Shown here piece by piece: positions 33,134-45,900 of a DNA stretch of 64,000 bases. Origin of the DNA: Zingiber officinale (Eukaryota; Streptophyta; Magnoliopsida; Zingiberales; Zingiberaceae); contig NC_056006.1 of NCBI RefSeq assembly GCF_018446385.1, positions 1,851,802-1,915,801 of the forward strand. The letters are read 5' to 3'. Positions within the stretch are counted from its first letter, which is position 1; every line of letters starts with the position of its first letter. Both the position numbers and the translations under genes were made by a program. A model generated the notes under the pieces. It was not told where the DNA came from and did no database searches. It saw only the letters and a list, made by a program, of their open reading frames with translations.

Positions 33134-33385
33134 AACATCATTCTAGTTATATGAGGATTAAATCCCTCTTGTATTAATAAAGTTTCCTTTTTTGGTAAAT
33201 CCAACAAGTTTTTCTTATTTTTTTGATGCTCTCTCTTCTTGAGTTTCTCCTCCAATCTTCCCTCTTTTAATCCATAGGATAATCACTATCCTTTCCGGCG
33301 TCAAACATGAAGCAACCTCTCAAGCCGTGTGGTGCCACAACGGTTTGTTGGCGCAGCGGCGGGGTTAGCAAGAGCACGCAGCGTC

Positions 33386-34294
33386 TGTTGGAAAAATAAA
33401 ACAACAAGAAGAACCTTTCTCTGTTTTCAACTTAGATTAGAAGCAATATACCAATAATTATAAGAAGAAATGAACAACTAATAAAAAAGAAAGAATCAAA
33501 CAGATTTGACTTGGTTACAACCTAGGTGGTTGTTAATCTAAGACAGTTGCAAAGCTCTACTAGAAATATCTCCTTCTCTGTAGGCGGAGAAACCTCTTAT
33601 ACTCTTTAAAAAGCTCAGAAAATCTCTAGGAAATTATTATAGTAGTTGTTCTAAAGTTGTTATATCTTTCCTAAATCTAGGGGCCCTTTTATAGCTCTTG
33701 AAAAATCTTATCTACTACTTGAGAACCCCTCCAAGGGGCTTGGAGGGCGCCTCTAGCGAGGCAGCGGATAAAGCTTTATCCGCTTCCAAACAGCTATAAA
33801 GACTGGGTCAATGGCACCCTCCATAAGCATGGAGGGCGCCTCCGATACCTTATGGAGGACGCCTCCTATACATCATTGAGGGCGCCTCCTATGCCTCATG
33901 AAGGGCGCCCTCCACCTGCAGCGTATAAATAGCTCCAACCTTCATTTGGATCTTCCGCTGCTCCGTTCGCTTGGGTGATTGCGGCCAACTGAAATAGGGC
34001 TCACCCGAACCCAATTTTCGGACTTCTCCTCGAGCAGGCTTCCGCTCCGGCTTCTCGTCCCTCGAACGTCATGTACGTTCTTCTCGTTCACCGGTGTACT
34101 CTTCCACAGCTCTTTTGTCCCTCAGATGCACTGAACCCGTCAGCTCCTTTCCCATGTCGTCCTTCTCGCTAGCTACGTCTTCTGCTCAACTTCCTGTGCT
34201 CTTAAACTCCTGCACGCTTAGACACAGGGATCAAAACCAAACAGGACGTAACTTAACTTGGTTGATCACATCAAAACAATCACGGGGTCCAACA
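33386..34294 (-). mobile_element. Copia-type solo LTR
   Basis: On the minus strand it starts TGTTGGACCCCGTGATTG at 34294 and ends in TTTTTCCAACA at 33386. No polypurine tract or primer-binding site adjoins it. Tandem GAGGGCGCCTCC motifs lie at 33755-33910. The flanking pentamers do not match, so the target duplication has decayed or the copy is rearranged. Confidence 0.65.
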
Positions 34295-34385
34295 TGGTTC
34301 AAATGGGTTGGATTGCCAAACACCCTAACTTGGTCTTTTAGAGTTTGTTTTGTTAGTTTCATTTTTTTTAGAGTTTTATGTTATT

Positions 34386-34605
34386 TATGTGGCAAAAGGC
34401 GATTCGCACGCCCTCAACACCCTCGTCAAACCGTCCCTAGGCCAACACTGATGATCTAAATCATGGATGGTTACTTGCCATTAATGCAATGACCAAGACA
34501 TGGGAGAAGACATGCTAAGACGCGCTGAGTTTAGACCCCATGACTTAATGTGGTAGCACCTCATATCTTAACCATCGCATCGCCCTGAGGTATGCTCGGA
34601 CGCAC
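34386..34605 (-). repeat. tRNA-derived SINE-like repeat, diverged
   Basis: Same family as the units in the WAK2 intron (36840-37330): GTGGCAAAAGGCGATTCGC, CATGGATGGTTACTTGCCATT, GACATGCTAAGACGCGCTGAG. On the minus strand the start resembles polymerase III boxes A and B, here partly decayed. It lies within LTR-like DNA. Confidence 0.6.
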
Positions 34606-35261
34606 CGAGTGTTTATGCTATTTAAACACTTGTTTGAGTTGATATTAGGGTGATTATTTTTTGTTTAATAAAGTTTCTTTTCGTATAAACTTAGAGGTGG
34701 TTCCTCTACGTTTTATCGAAGTTTCTTCCTCCTACTTCTTTCTCCGCAATCCCTCTGAGGAAACTCTCTCATAAAATAATCACTATTTTGTGCTCGGCGT
34801 CAAGAATACAAAATGTATTTTGGTCTTATATTAAAGAGAAATATTAAAGGTGTTTTGAAGCTAATGAAGTGGAAAATCATTGTTATTAATTATGTATGAT
34901 ATGAAATTTTTTAAAATATCTGTGTGAATACAAAACTTGGGAGATCACTACAAATAATTGAAACAAATTTGCTTACACCAAACCAATTTATTTTGAAATT
35001 TAAATGAGAAAGCAAGTAAAAAAACATTTTGCAAAGATAATAAAAAATAATCTTAAAAAGAAAATAGCATTCAAGAGCGACTTAAAGTGAAAATACTTTT
35101 GCAGAGTAATTCACATGAGATAAAATTATTTAGAAAACTAGGCAATACACATAAATATAGAGACTAGAAGTTACAAACACAAACACACTTATGAAGACTA
35201 GAACAATAGGCAAACAAACACACATAATCAAAATAGCAACACCATTTGCGCCAAATTCCTA
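34606..35261. other. Gypsy-family LTR end and WAK2 3' flank
   Basis: From 34606 to about 34800 it looks like the end of a gypsy LTR (TATTTAAACAC, TTTAATAAAGTTTC, ending CGGCGTCA). The 66-bp repeat of 25718-25783 follows at about 34812-34870. The rest to 35261 is AT-rich 3' flank of WAK2 with no gene. Confidence 0.5.
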
Positions 35262-38200
35262 TTACAACCAACCTTGTATATTGCTCCATCCAGTGAGTTT
35301 GCTCTCTATATTGAAAGTACTATTGGAATCAGCATGGGTAACATTTGACAACCCATCGAGCAAGCTCTCCATTTCATCAGCATTCTGTTGTACTACGAAC
35401 GGGTGTTGCTTAAGAGTTCTTAATCCGTTTAGCTCCTCAGCCACTTCCTTCATAGTTGGTCTATCTTCTCCTTTCAACTTTAAACATTCCTTAATAAGTA
35501 TAGTAAGTTCTTGAATAAATTCTATATTAGCTTCCAATTTCACTTGATTGTGTAAGATCTCTGAAAACCTATTCTGATTCTCCAACATAGTAAAAGTCGA
35601 CACCAAACTCCTTTGTTCTTCAGATTCTTCAAAATTAATAGCCTTCTTACCTGTAAATAGCTCCAAGAGAACCACACCAAAGCTATAAACATCACTTTTA
35701 TTAGTCAAGGCATATGTCATCAAGCACTCTGGATCAATATAACCATGAGTGAATTGCAACAACGTAGCAAATTGTTTCTCCCCCTTGGGAATTAGCTTTG
35801 AAGCTCCAAAGTCTGAAATTTTTACTGTGTTATCCATATCTAAAAGTATATTAGACGATTTCACATCTCCATGAATGATTTGAGGTGAAGCTTTTGAGTG
35901 CAAGTAGTCCAAAGCATCAGCTGACTCATATGCAATCCGTAGTCGAGTATCCAAGGAAGCTGGAACTCGATTCTCACTTTCATGAATTAGATGAAACAAG
36001 GTTCCATTCGGGACAAACTCATAGACCAATAATGGCATCTCCATCTCCAAACAACAACCCAAGAGCTTGACTATGTTGACATGGTTAACATCTGATAGAA
36101 TAAGTGTCTCTGTTCCAAATTGTTTTTTTAAGTCCTCATTGATAATCTTAGGTTTCTTTATGGCAACATCTTGGTTTTCCAAAACTCCTTTATACACAAC
36201 TCCATTTCCTCCTCTCCCAATAATATTTTTGTCATCAAAATGATTTGTTGCCTTCTCTAATTCTTTGCTTCCAAATATCTTAAATTTGTTGAAAGCATTT
36301 TCTGACTTCATCTTTTCCTCTAATTCATAGCCTCCATGTTGTTTGAAATATTTTCTTTTCATCTCTTCTAGTTTTCTTCTTTGATAGACTATATAGAGAC
36401 ACATAGTGCATAGTAACAAAATAATTACACCACTGCAACCTGCAAGGTTCATACATACATGTCATCGTTAGGTTATGAGTTTTTGTGTTAGGTTTTGATG
36501 ATTTAATTGCTAAATTTATGTACGTATTAGCCTAACTATGCCTAATCGTGCAAATTTTTCATAAAACACTATAAGATGTTAATGATTAGAATAATATATT
36601 TAAAGATCTTGCGTATTAGTCCTATGGAGTAATACAATTCGGGTCAATGATGCTGAAAGGTCAAGCAATGGATGTGTGTAAGATTTTTCTATTTGGGATG
36701 ACTCTTCACCTATGTTTTTCGTTGGAAATATCATATCCTTTGATGTTTTATTGCGACAGGTAACTCTCTCTTAACCATCAAGAGAAACATATGGTAAAAA
36801 ATGATTCATTCGCCTCTAATATCTCCATCAATCTATCTCTATGCCAACACGGAGGAGGTAAATTACGGATGGTTACTAACCATTAGTGTAAGTGGCCAAG
36901 GTATGGGGAAGGACATGTTCAGACGCGCTAAGTTTTGATCCTAAGACCTCATGTGGCAACACCCAATGTCTTAGCCACCGCACCGCCTCACCCCGAGAGG
37001 ACTAACTATCAAGTGAAACATGTGGCAAAGGCGATTCGCTCACCCCAGCGCCCCCGCCAACCCATCCCTAAACTAACACGGAGGAAGTAAATCATGGGTG
37101 ACTACTAGCCATTAGTGCAAGTGGTCAAGACATGGGGGAGGACATGCTCGGACTTGCCGAGTTTCGACCCCAAGACTTCATGTGATAATATCCCATATCT
37201 CAACCACCATACCGCCCTAAAAGGACAATCATTAAGTGAAACATTGTGGCAAAAAGGTGAATACGCTCGCCCCCAGCGCCCCGGCCAACTCGTCCCAAGG
37301 CTAACACGGAGGAGGTAAATCACGGACGGCTACTAGCCTTTGGAATAGTGACTAGCACATAAGTGAAACATTGTGACAAAAAGATGAATACACTCGTCCC
37401 AGCGCTTCCGCTAATCCGTCAGCACATAAGTGAAACATGGACCAAGAGATGAATTCATTAAAGAAGATGATACTTGTGATTTTGATCAATTGACAAAAGG
37501 AAAACCCTAAAGAAGTAATATTAGCTCAGCCCAAAAATTAGATGGCAATAAACTAGCCAAAAAGAAAATAGTTAGCAATTTAGGGATTCAACCAAACTAA
37601 GGGGATTGACTTCCCTAAGATCTTATATTAGGTAAATGGATCAATTGAATAATAATATTACGCGACTATCTTGAAGAATATGCCTTTCCATTGCAATTCA
37701 TAGAGGAGGAGATTTGCTCGTGCTTGAGCTTGAGTGACTTAAAATAATAAGTGAATGCTTAGGGTAAAATTTAGGATTGGAAAAGGGAAAGATAAATAAT
37801 CTCTCAAGAGAAGCTTCTTACCTATAGCCACCTTCACTGCTAAGGGAAGATCAGGGATGCATGTTCCATGGTAAGCGTCGCCGTGCGTGCCTTTGGGACA
37901 GTGGCAACTATAATTACCAGGCAGGTTCTGGCAAATGCCATCTGAGCATGGATTTGATTGCAGATTGCATTCATTGATGTCTAAAATGGAAGTGCAAACA
38001 TTAGGCAGCATAGTAGCAATTGAAAGCAGCTAGAATAATTAATTAAATTGATTGGTATATATAGACAGACCTTGGCATCCGTTGGAGACGTATGGATTGC
38101 CTTGGTATCCTGTCGAACAGTTGCAGAGATAACCAGGGCCATTGGTGGAGTTGACACACACGCTGTTATTGCTGATGCAGGCATAAGAGGTAATTAGGTT

Positions 38201-39010
38201 GCGCTTAGCTACTACCTCACAGGTCTCATTTCCAATGGCCCAGTCCATCACTACCGGCACCCTGCCATTGTTATTCATTTGCATCAATTGGTTCGTGGTG
38301 ATGTAAGACGTTTGGAACCGGAACCACTCGGCCTCCAACAAGGCGGCGTAGCTGCATGTGTCAAACCCCCGAGTATCCGAGTTGTTGAAATTCTCATCAA
38401 ACGAGACTCTATAGTATTTGAGATTCTTGGGTATGGAAGTCTGGCAGCAACCCATGCCGGAGCAGGAGTCATTGACGATGCTCTGTTTATCCCGGCACAT
38501 GGACACACAGCCACTCTGGTAGCTAATATTGCTCCCGTGGTAGTCGAGTATGTAGACAAGGGTCTCGCAGCCGATGACAGTGAACTTGTTGCGGAGATTA
38601 GAGAACCTATATGAGGTGTCTCTCATATCCAACGACCAGTCTTTGTATGTGACATTGTTGTAAGTTGAATTGTAGCACGCAGAGGATACGGGGTGGAGCA
38701 AGCGCACTTGGCCCATCACCAACGAAATATTGAGGACCTCAACATTGCCAAAGAATGGCTTCTTGATGCCACTTTCCATGGTGTTGCAGGTTAGATTGAA
38801 ACCTCCTCCCAAGGAACAGTTAGCGCCGATGCCAGTTTCGGTACTGTTGCAGATACAATCTTGGCCTTCCCCGAAGCAGTTAGCGCCGATGGCGCCGATG
38901 CCGAAGGGGTAAGGGATCTCCACGTCGCCACATTTCTTTAAGCATCTGTTATCAGGCGCAGCAGATGCAACTGCAAGTAGTAAAAGCATTTGGGAGAGGA
39001 GCAGAGACAT
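35262..39010 (-). CDS. Wall-associated receptor-like kinase (WAK), complete
   Basis: Plasma-membrane receptor kinase that binds pectin/oligogalacturonides in the wall and signals inside. Exons 38071-39010, 37822-37980 and 35262-36439 join in phase with GT..AG introns to 758 residues, normal for the family. Signal peptide 1-18 (MSLLLSQMLLLLAVASAA). GUB_WAK galacturonan-binding domain from about 20 (CLKKCGDVEIPYPFGIG). EGF-like region about 260-313, then a calcium-binding EGF ([18 protein letters not shown]) in exon 2. Membrane segment about 369-385. Kinase about 430-700, with GRGGNGVVYKG, lysine 461, [11 protein letters not shown] (aspartate 558; HGD, not HRD, as in many monocot WAKs) and DFG 576-578. 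The start is the first ATG of the signal peptide, about 60 bp below a TATA box. It looks intact, with SINE copies in intron 2. The ligand is inferred from the family. Confidence 0.95.
36840..37440 (-). repeat. Tandem tRNA-derived SINE-like units in WAK2 intron 2
   Basis: Three head-to-tail units. Each has GAGGTAAATCACGG, ACTACTAGCCATTAGTGCAAG, a GGACATGCTCGGAC block and a CACCGCACCGCC end. Read on the minus strand, units start GGGCGGTGCGGTGGCTAAGA (box A-like) and contain TTGGGGTCGAAAC (box B-like), suggesting a tRNA-derived SINE. The third unit (37249-37330) is truncated. The spacer GTGGCAAAGGCGATTCGCTC recurs. Confidence 0.65.
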
Positions 39011-39071
39011 GGATAGTCGTACCGCTGCAGCTGAATGCAGTAGTTGATTGATAAGCCAATACCTTCCTCAC

Positions 39072-39082
39072 TATATATATAA
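39072..39082 (-). promoter_or_regulatory. TATA box of WAK2
   Basis: TTATATATATAG on the minus strand, 62-72 bp upstream of the start codon at 39010, a plausible core promoter spacing. No other element can be assigned. Confidence 0.55.
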
Positions 39083-41666
39083 CATGCTTTAGGTGTACAA
39101 TACCGTTGTATGTTAGACCCAATCAACTTTGTCAGACTGTTGGTCGTTTTCTGTTATCTTTTGAATTGGTCTAACTAATCTATCACTTTGTCAGACTTAC
39201 GGCTCATATGATTGTAACTACTAACTAGATTGACTTTGTCGCATTGGGCCTTAAACATGGTGGCAACATTAACGGTCTACCTCAATTATTATTATCCAAT
39301 TCTATCCCTGACCGAGCATCTCAATTGATCGATCAACTAACCATCCTCGTAGAATTTCGTACGTACCATAAGTTACTGGACTGCGACAGGCTAAAGCCCT
39401 GGCCTCTTTGCCACAGGCAAGAGTTGCAGATCGCTTTGGAGTTATGACGGCTTTAACTATTTTGAATGAGCCATCAGTGACTGGATGCGACATGCCTCTG
39501 CCCTTGGCCGCTTTGCCACAGGCTAGAGTTGTAGATGGCTAATCAACTTTTTACGACTTTAATTAGGGGCCTAATAAATCGACTCACCGATGTGATACAT
39601 AGATAAGTCCAAGTCAACGTAGGTTCTTGCATCCGAATTCATAAAATATAATTAAAAAAATCTCAACTCATCCTTTTAATATATTGTTTCAGAAATTCCA
39701 CAGAGATATTTTCTAGTTGATGATGTGAATGAATAATATTAATCCTAATTAATTTGGGATGATAATAGTTAGGGCTAGCATTTGTGGATATCCGATCCAT
39801 TTAAATCTGGTTTGAACATTAATGATTCACAAATACTTATGAGTATTTAAATAAATTCAAGAAGTATAAACATTTAGTAAGTATAAATGTTACAAATGCT
39901 GATCCGTAAAATTAAATCTTTTATATATCCTTGCATATTTATTCATTTACAATTTTAATATCCTTATGAATGTCCTAATAATTGATCACTAGCTATTATT
40001 GTGGAGACCCAATCAATATTTTTCTGACTAGTTCGTCGTCTTGAATTAGAATTGGTCTAACTAATCTTATTACAATGCTTGTGGCTCATATGACTGTAAC
40101 CCCTCATCTTGCTCCTCACAACTAAATTTTTAGGAGTGCATCACCTTTTGCCACTAGCTTGACCTGGTCACATTTGCACCTTAATCATTGTCACACCAAC
40201 AGTCTATCTCAGTTATCGTCAATCTCTATCCCAGACACATCAATCAATTAACTATCCTTACTCAGTCAACCTTGCCGCTCACCCAACTTAGCCACAGCAC
40301 CACCTGACCTCACCGCACCACGGAGAGGCAAACAAGAGACTTCACCTGGTCCCAGATGGAAACAGTTTGACATTCTCTTGGCTAAGCAAAAAAGAAATCT
40401 ATTGCACGCTAGTTTTGATTTCTTTCATAAAAATTTTCAACACAACAGATGTATCCTTTCACTTACAGTAAAATAGTATAGAATTTTCTTGTTTCTATAT
40501 CTCACAGCATGGGCATTAAGCAATTGTACTTTTGGAGAAACACTTTCGGTACAATATCTTTACCTTAGCTTGCATATTCAATTATAATTGCATGCCTCCA
40601 CGTTCACTGAAATACCTTCTCTTGGACCGGATAAGTTTTCTCCTCAGATAAATTTTCATAATGGTTCATCCAAAAACAAGGCCAAGTGGCAGCATTTAAC
40701 TCTTTCAATGATGGGAACCATGCTGCGCATTAGAAGTCTAACATGATAAACAAACATTATTTTATAATATGATTTTACTGGTTTATACGATTGATATATT
40801 ACATAATCTATTACCTGTATCTCTTTGAAAAGCAAGTCTAACATTTGTTCTTGATTATGTTGCTGTACTAATTTTGTTTTAAAAAATAATGCAAATACTT
40901 GATACAAAAAACTATCAGTACACCCATGCTCCCTGTAGATATAATGAACTAGAAGCAGGCAGCAGTAATAGATGCATATTGGATTTATTTTCTCATACAG
41001 ATTTACAAAAGAATTATTGAAAAATGAAGCCCTTTTTAATTCAATGAGATTAATCTCCATGGCCATGTCATTGTCAAACGATGATGTTTGTGGTCGCAAC
41101 GCTATGGCCTGAAGGTCACAGGACTCTCATCGATCAATCTGTAATCTGTAGAATAGAAAACTGAAAGAATAAACCAAGTCAATGTATATGACTAGTAAGT
41201 AGATATCTAAACAGATTACAAACTACATTGATCTTATCTGACTACATTAATCTCATCTCACGTTGAGCTGTGGCCTGGAATATCTTAATCTCATACATGC
41301 TAAATGATAAAATATCAAAATGTGTACACAAGAAAATGGTTAAACTAAGATGCTTTGAGTTTAAGCAAAAAATTTCACATTCAAAATCAATAATCAAAGG
41401 CTAGAAACAAGGAAACTTAAACTACGAGTTTGTTACACTAAAGATAGGTCAGTAATATCTTGGCCATGCTAAATGGTAAAATTGAAGTGCACGATCGAGA
41501 AGATGGTTGGAGTTTAAAACAACATTTTTTTTCTCAGTCGATTAATCAAATGATTAAAAAAAGAAAATCAAACTCAAAGTGTCAATTCTAAAGACCAATT
41601 TTCAAAATCTGCATATCTCAGCAGCTTACCTAACTAAGATTTCAGGTGAATACAATCCAACAAAGG
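39083..41666. other. WAK2 upstream region with internal duplication, up to the SPP 3' end
   Basis: No gene is certain. About 39112-39350 (also at 25388-25640) recurs as a diverged copy at about 40010-40280, so the WAK flank contains a local duplication. About 39733-39775 and 40485-40595 match 10155-10415. A 147-codon minus frame at 40656-41099 has no recognisable domain; it could include transcribed but unnamed sequence. The last few hundred bp would hold the SPP 3' UTR and terminator. Confidence 0.5.
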
Positions 41667-42831
41667 CTAGGTTGTTGGTCGTGTCATTGTTGACAAACCG
41701 CGCCCAGTAGGCATCATTCCATGATGGCCAGCATCTGACTCTTCTTGGCCAATGTCTGTTCATTGATAAATAGAATCAAAACAATCTGATAACAAGAAAA
41801 GCACTTGGAAATATGAAATATTGGTCCATAAGAATCACACTAAATAGAATTATCCCTCTAGACAAATTATTAGCCATGAGTAAATAGTAGATCCGAGTGA
41901 CATTCCATAAAACATAGGTATCATCATCTTTTGATTCTTTGTAATCAGCTACATGGATACAAACTACTATTCTTTCCACTTCTCAAATTTTGTTGATTAA
42001 ATAAACTAACAGCATAGGCCACATTGAATTTTGTTAATCTATAGAAACCTTGCACCAAAACTGACTAGTTTTCCAAGCGATATGCTTGACCAATGGACAA
42101 TTTGATTCTATGCACATTGATAAACACTTGCTTTAGAAACTTATGAGATACGGGTCATACCGAGCATATCATCACCACCTGCATTAGTTCCCGCAACTCC
42201 AACACAGCAAAATAAGGAAGTGTCATCTACTTTCAAATGCTCATACGCAACATATATGTCCTCGATAGTTGCATGCTCATACAATGAAGTTAAGTCTTTG
42301 ATACATGATATATCCTGCTCCAATCAAATGACTAGAGAATTAAGACGAAAATGAAGGAGTAGATGAAAAACAAAGTGAACTAAATAACTCGAGAGAATTT
42401 CAAAAGACCTGAACTCACAAAGACTACCCATATTTCGTGGAGAAAAGCCTCAAGCAAAATTCATAGATCGAAAAACATGAAGTGTTCAGTAATATATGGT
42501 GATGATGAAAATCTCAATTAAATAACAATTTTCAATACTCCCCAACTAATCACATAAAAGCAGCTAATAAAATAAAGGAACATGTTTAAAATTTTGAACT
42601 ATGAAGAGGTTTCAGTCCCGGATCAGAACGATATGATTTTGATATTTTTTAAATATAAAATATATTAACTAAAAAAATTATTTAAATATTTAAATAAAAT
42701 AATTTACATAGACACAATTTCGATATGTTACCCGACTTTCGTGCCCGACTGAGTGTGCGAGGCGCCCTGAAGTGATCCAAACGCCCGAATGTATGTGAGT
42801 CGCATACGGGAGGCGGGAAACATAATATTAC

Positions 42832-42923
<92 letters not shown>

Positions 42924-45900
42924 TTGATTAAAATTATTAACCTAAGTTATTTAATTAAACCTAAAAAAACCTTCAACCCTTGTTCTACGACGCCTCCAGG
43001 CCAGCACGACACGTCACCGGGCTTATGCAACACATCTGGACGCATTGTCGGACTCGCGCGACGCATCCGCGAGGCCTCGGGGTGCGCTAACACCAAAGGC
43101 GTACTTGTGTCGGTTTCGGGTCTGCGGACGGAACAAAATGTTTCGCTTGTATCGGATGAAATGGCTCAAGATTTTAAACTATGATCTAATCTCTACCACC
43201 AATGAACTTGATGGATAGGGAATCAATTTTCATTATGTTTATTTGGCCTTGTGAGACCGAACTAGATATAACATGCAAATGTAAGCACCATATAACTAGA
43301 GAATTTTGGACCAAAAGCTCGATGTTTAAACCAAATACACGAGTAATATTTGTGGAAAAAAAAAGGTGAGAAATTGCCTCCTAATTTGGTCCCAAATGGA
43401 GTCAAAAGATGATGAATATGTTTTGTCTTGTTTTGCAAGCCATTAAAAAGACTTAATCAAGGTTGTCATAATCAATATCTAACCTAGGATGATGACCTAG
43501 GATAATCAAGGTCGATAGGATGGGATCATGGGATTGAAGCCTAAGATTGTAAGGTCCTATATTTTTATTAAAATATAGGAGAACTTTGAGAATTTGTCAA
43601 TATAATATCATTAAGCATAAAAAAAAACTCTAGTGTGTGTGTGTGTATAACTAAAAAAAGTTCATATTTAAACAAGCACCATCTCATTCTATGAGATGAT
43701 GAGATGATTATAGTTATAAAATGGAGGATAATGACAATAAAAAAATAATTTTATATAATTAAAAGTTTTTTCAGATGATATGAAATTAAAAAAAAATGCA
43801 GTAAATATTAATATTCATAATGTCTAATTGCATGTGCAGTATACTCTATGTAGATGTGGATATTGGAATCTACAACATACGGTATTAACAGTATGCAAGA
43901 ATAGGATTAAATAGTAGTTTCACAAGATTCTAGCTCAATTGAGATCGTAGTAGGATTTGTGCTGTTTAGGCCAGTTTGTATGGTATGATTATAAGATCCT
44001 AAGGTTTTGAATGCAATCTTGACTGCAATAAACTAAATCCTAGGCAAAATTGATAGGTGTACCTCTGTGACAACAAAGACACCTTTAGCTTTAATGTTGA
44101 AGACTAGAGGTGATTTTGGGCTATGAAGTGAAGTATGAGCCTTAACAAACATATCACTTCTTAAATGGTAGGAAACCAAAAAGAAGACAAATGAAAAAAA
44201 TAAAAAGTAAAACAAGGATGATCTTTCATATCATTCAACTTAAATCAATTCCTTAAAATGGCACACCTTCAACAAACTTGAGGGAAGTATATGCAGCATT
44301 TAACTTTACCTTCCTTGGAATAGATGGAGATTGAAGGTGGGCCATTAATCCCAACCAGTAAGCATTTGATTTAGTTTCAGCCTCATGTCTCATCAAAAGA
44401 GTCCTCTTCGCCTGCCATCAAAGTTAAGTTGAAGTTAATTATCACTACAACACCTATTCAGTGTCAGTCATACTACAAGAAGTACAACTGAAGTAAATTT
44501 AGCAGTCCACAGACAAACTCTTCCAATGATCAAAGTCACAAGCATATTTGTACAAGTTAAAAAAAAATAATTGAAATACAAAACCAAGCTGTGATAACGA
44601 AAAGAAAATCTGAGTTGGATGGTTATATTTGGATGGTAACAAGTGCAATTACCTGTCAGCCTTATTTCTCTATTAATTTCATATGAACAACTAGACTCAT
44701 ATCCCATAGATAATATTTATATATATGATATTAGTTAAAATATTAATTTACAAATTCACTTTGCAGGTGAGAAATGAAACTAACACCTAAAATAATAGGC
44801 TAGAAAAATGTTCACTGACCCGATCCAACTCCCTCTGGGATATCTTGTTACTGTGTAAACCTCTGAGAACAGTTTTGCAGGCATCCACAGCTTTATATAC
44901 CTTAAAAAAGAAATCGCATAGCTTAATGCATCTAGCAATTTGAGTGAGCATAAAAGTTAACCAACGCTGAGGCAATTTGTGATAAAAATCCATACCTTGC
45001 TTGGAGTAGAGGTAACTGATATAACATACCATCCAAGATTCAGCCAATCGAAAAGGCTTAACTCAAATGATACATCATATGTTAGCCCAAGAGAATCCCT
45101 TACTGTTGTGAAAAGCCTGCAATCAGATAGATGTGCTAGCATATCATATTTATAATTGACAACCAAAAATCAAAAGGATAGGCAACCAGGTAAAAGGTTC
45201 CTAATCTTTTATAAGTTATAGAGGAATGACTATGAAAGGAAAAGGAATTGTGGGTTATATAATCAAGTTCTTAAACACTCATCTGATGCTGCCTACTGGG
45301 AATCACTAAATACTTGCTTCATTTCCACAACAATAGGTACAACTTCCTAAAGATCATAGTGATAATCCACCAAAACAAACTTGATTAAACTACTTGGGCA
45401 ACTCAATTATCTAAAGGCAAAAAGGAAAGGGTTGAAGCAATTAACTAAATGGACTGATCCATCATTTCCTGTATAAATAAGCCTTCAATAAAACAACCTG
45501 TGGACCAATGCCCCCACCCTAGATCCAGAACATTCAATGCACAAAGAAACAAATCAAGGCAACAGATCCTGGGGTGGTAGGAATACCACAATAGGCTCAT
45601 AGTGGAGAGGTGGAAGACTGTTTCAAATAGAGGGCAAGTGATAATCAACGTGGCTTCCAGAGTGATTTGAGATACTGTTCTGTGATTCTATTTTCCAATA
45701 AAGCCAATTGCAGACTCATTCTAACAGCAAGTTAATTTCTATCAACTCGCATGCAAAGATAACATAGAGTAAATAGAAAATATAACAAGAAATGAAGTCA
45801 AATCTAAGCCTAGAAGATTATGATCCAAGAGGTTCTGTGGTGGTAGGAATACCACCATAGGCTCATAGTGGAGAGGTGGAAGACTGTTTCAAATAGAGGA

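Larger units (their letters stand above)
25786..33304 (+). mobile_element. Ty3/gypsy 3' end: integrase tail plus LTR split by a Tat element
   Basis: From 25786 to about 26180 the frame shows the end of a gypsy polyprotein: AEHILNIHEQV, then NRDRFYVGKYNKLKD and KIGPCELL with stops, matching the integrase C-terminal region (DRFPVGEYNKL type). The LTR follows from about 26177 and is cut at 26587. It resumes at 33139 (ATCATTCTAGTTATATGAGG) and ends CCGGCGTCA near 33303. Alignment with the copy at 10461-11058 fits this split. The element is 5' truncated. Confidence 0.78.

Noticed and set aside
10461..33304. The two gypsy parts (10461-11766 and 25786-33304) as 5' and 3' halves of one nested element
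   Set aside because: They share LTR type and strand, but WAK-flank-like DNA at 25388-25640 lies between the copia edge and the second part, and the outer flanks do not give a convincing target duplication. Kept separate.
40656..41099. 147-codon minus-strand frame between WAK2 and SPP
   Set aside because: No recognisable motif and AT-rich irregular composition. A splice-like CAG/GTAATAG near 40812 is not enough to call a gene.
42789..43184. Open frame through the microsatellite
   Set aside because: The frame is open only because CT/GA repeats lack stops; composition is leucine/serine then arginine/glutamate repeats.
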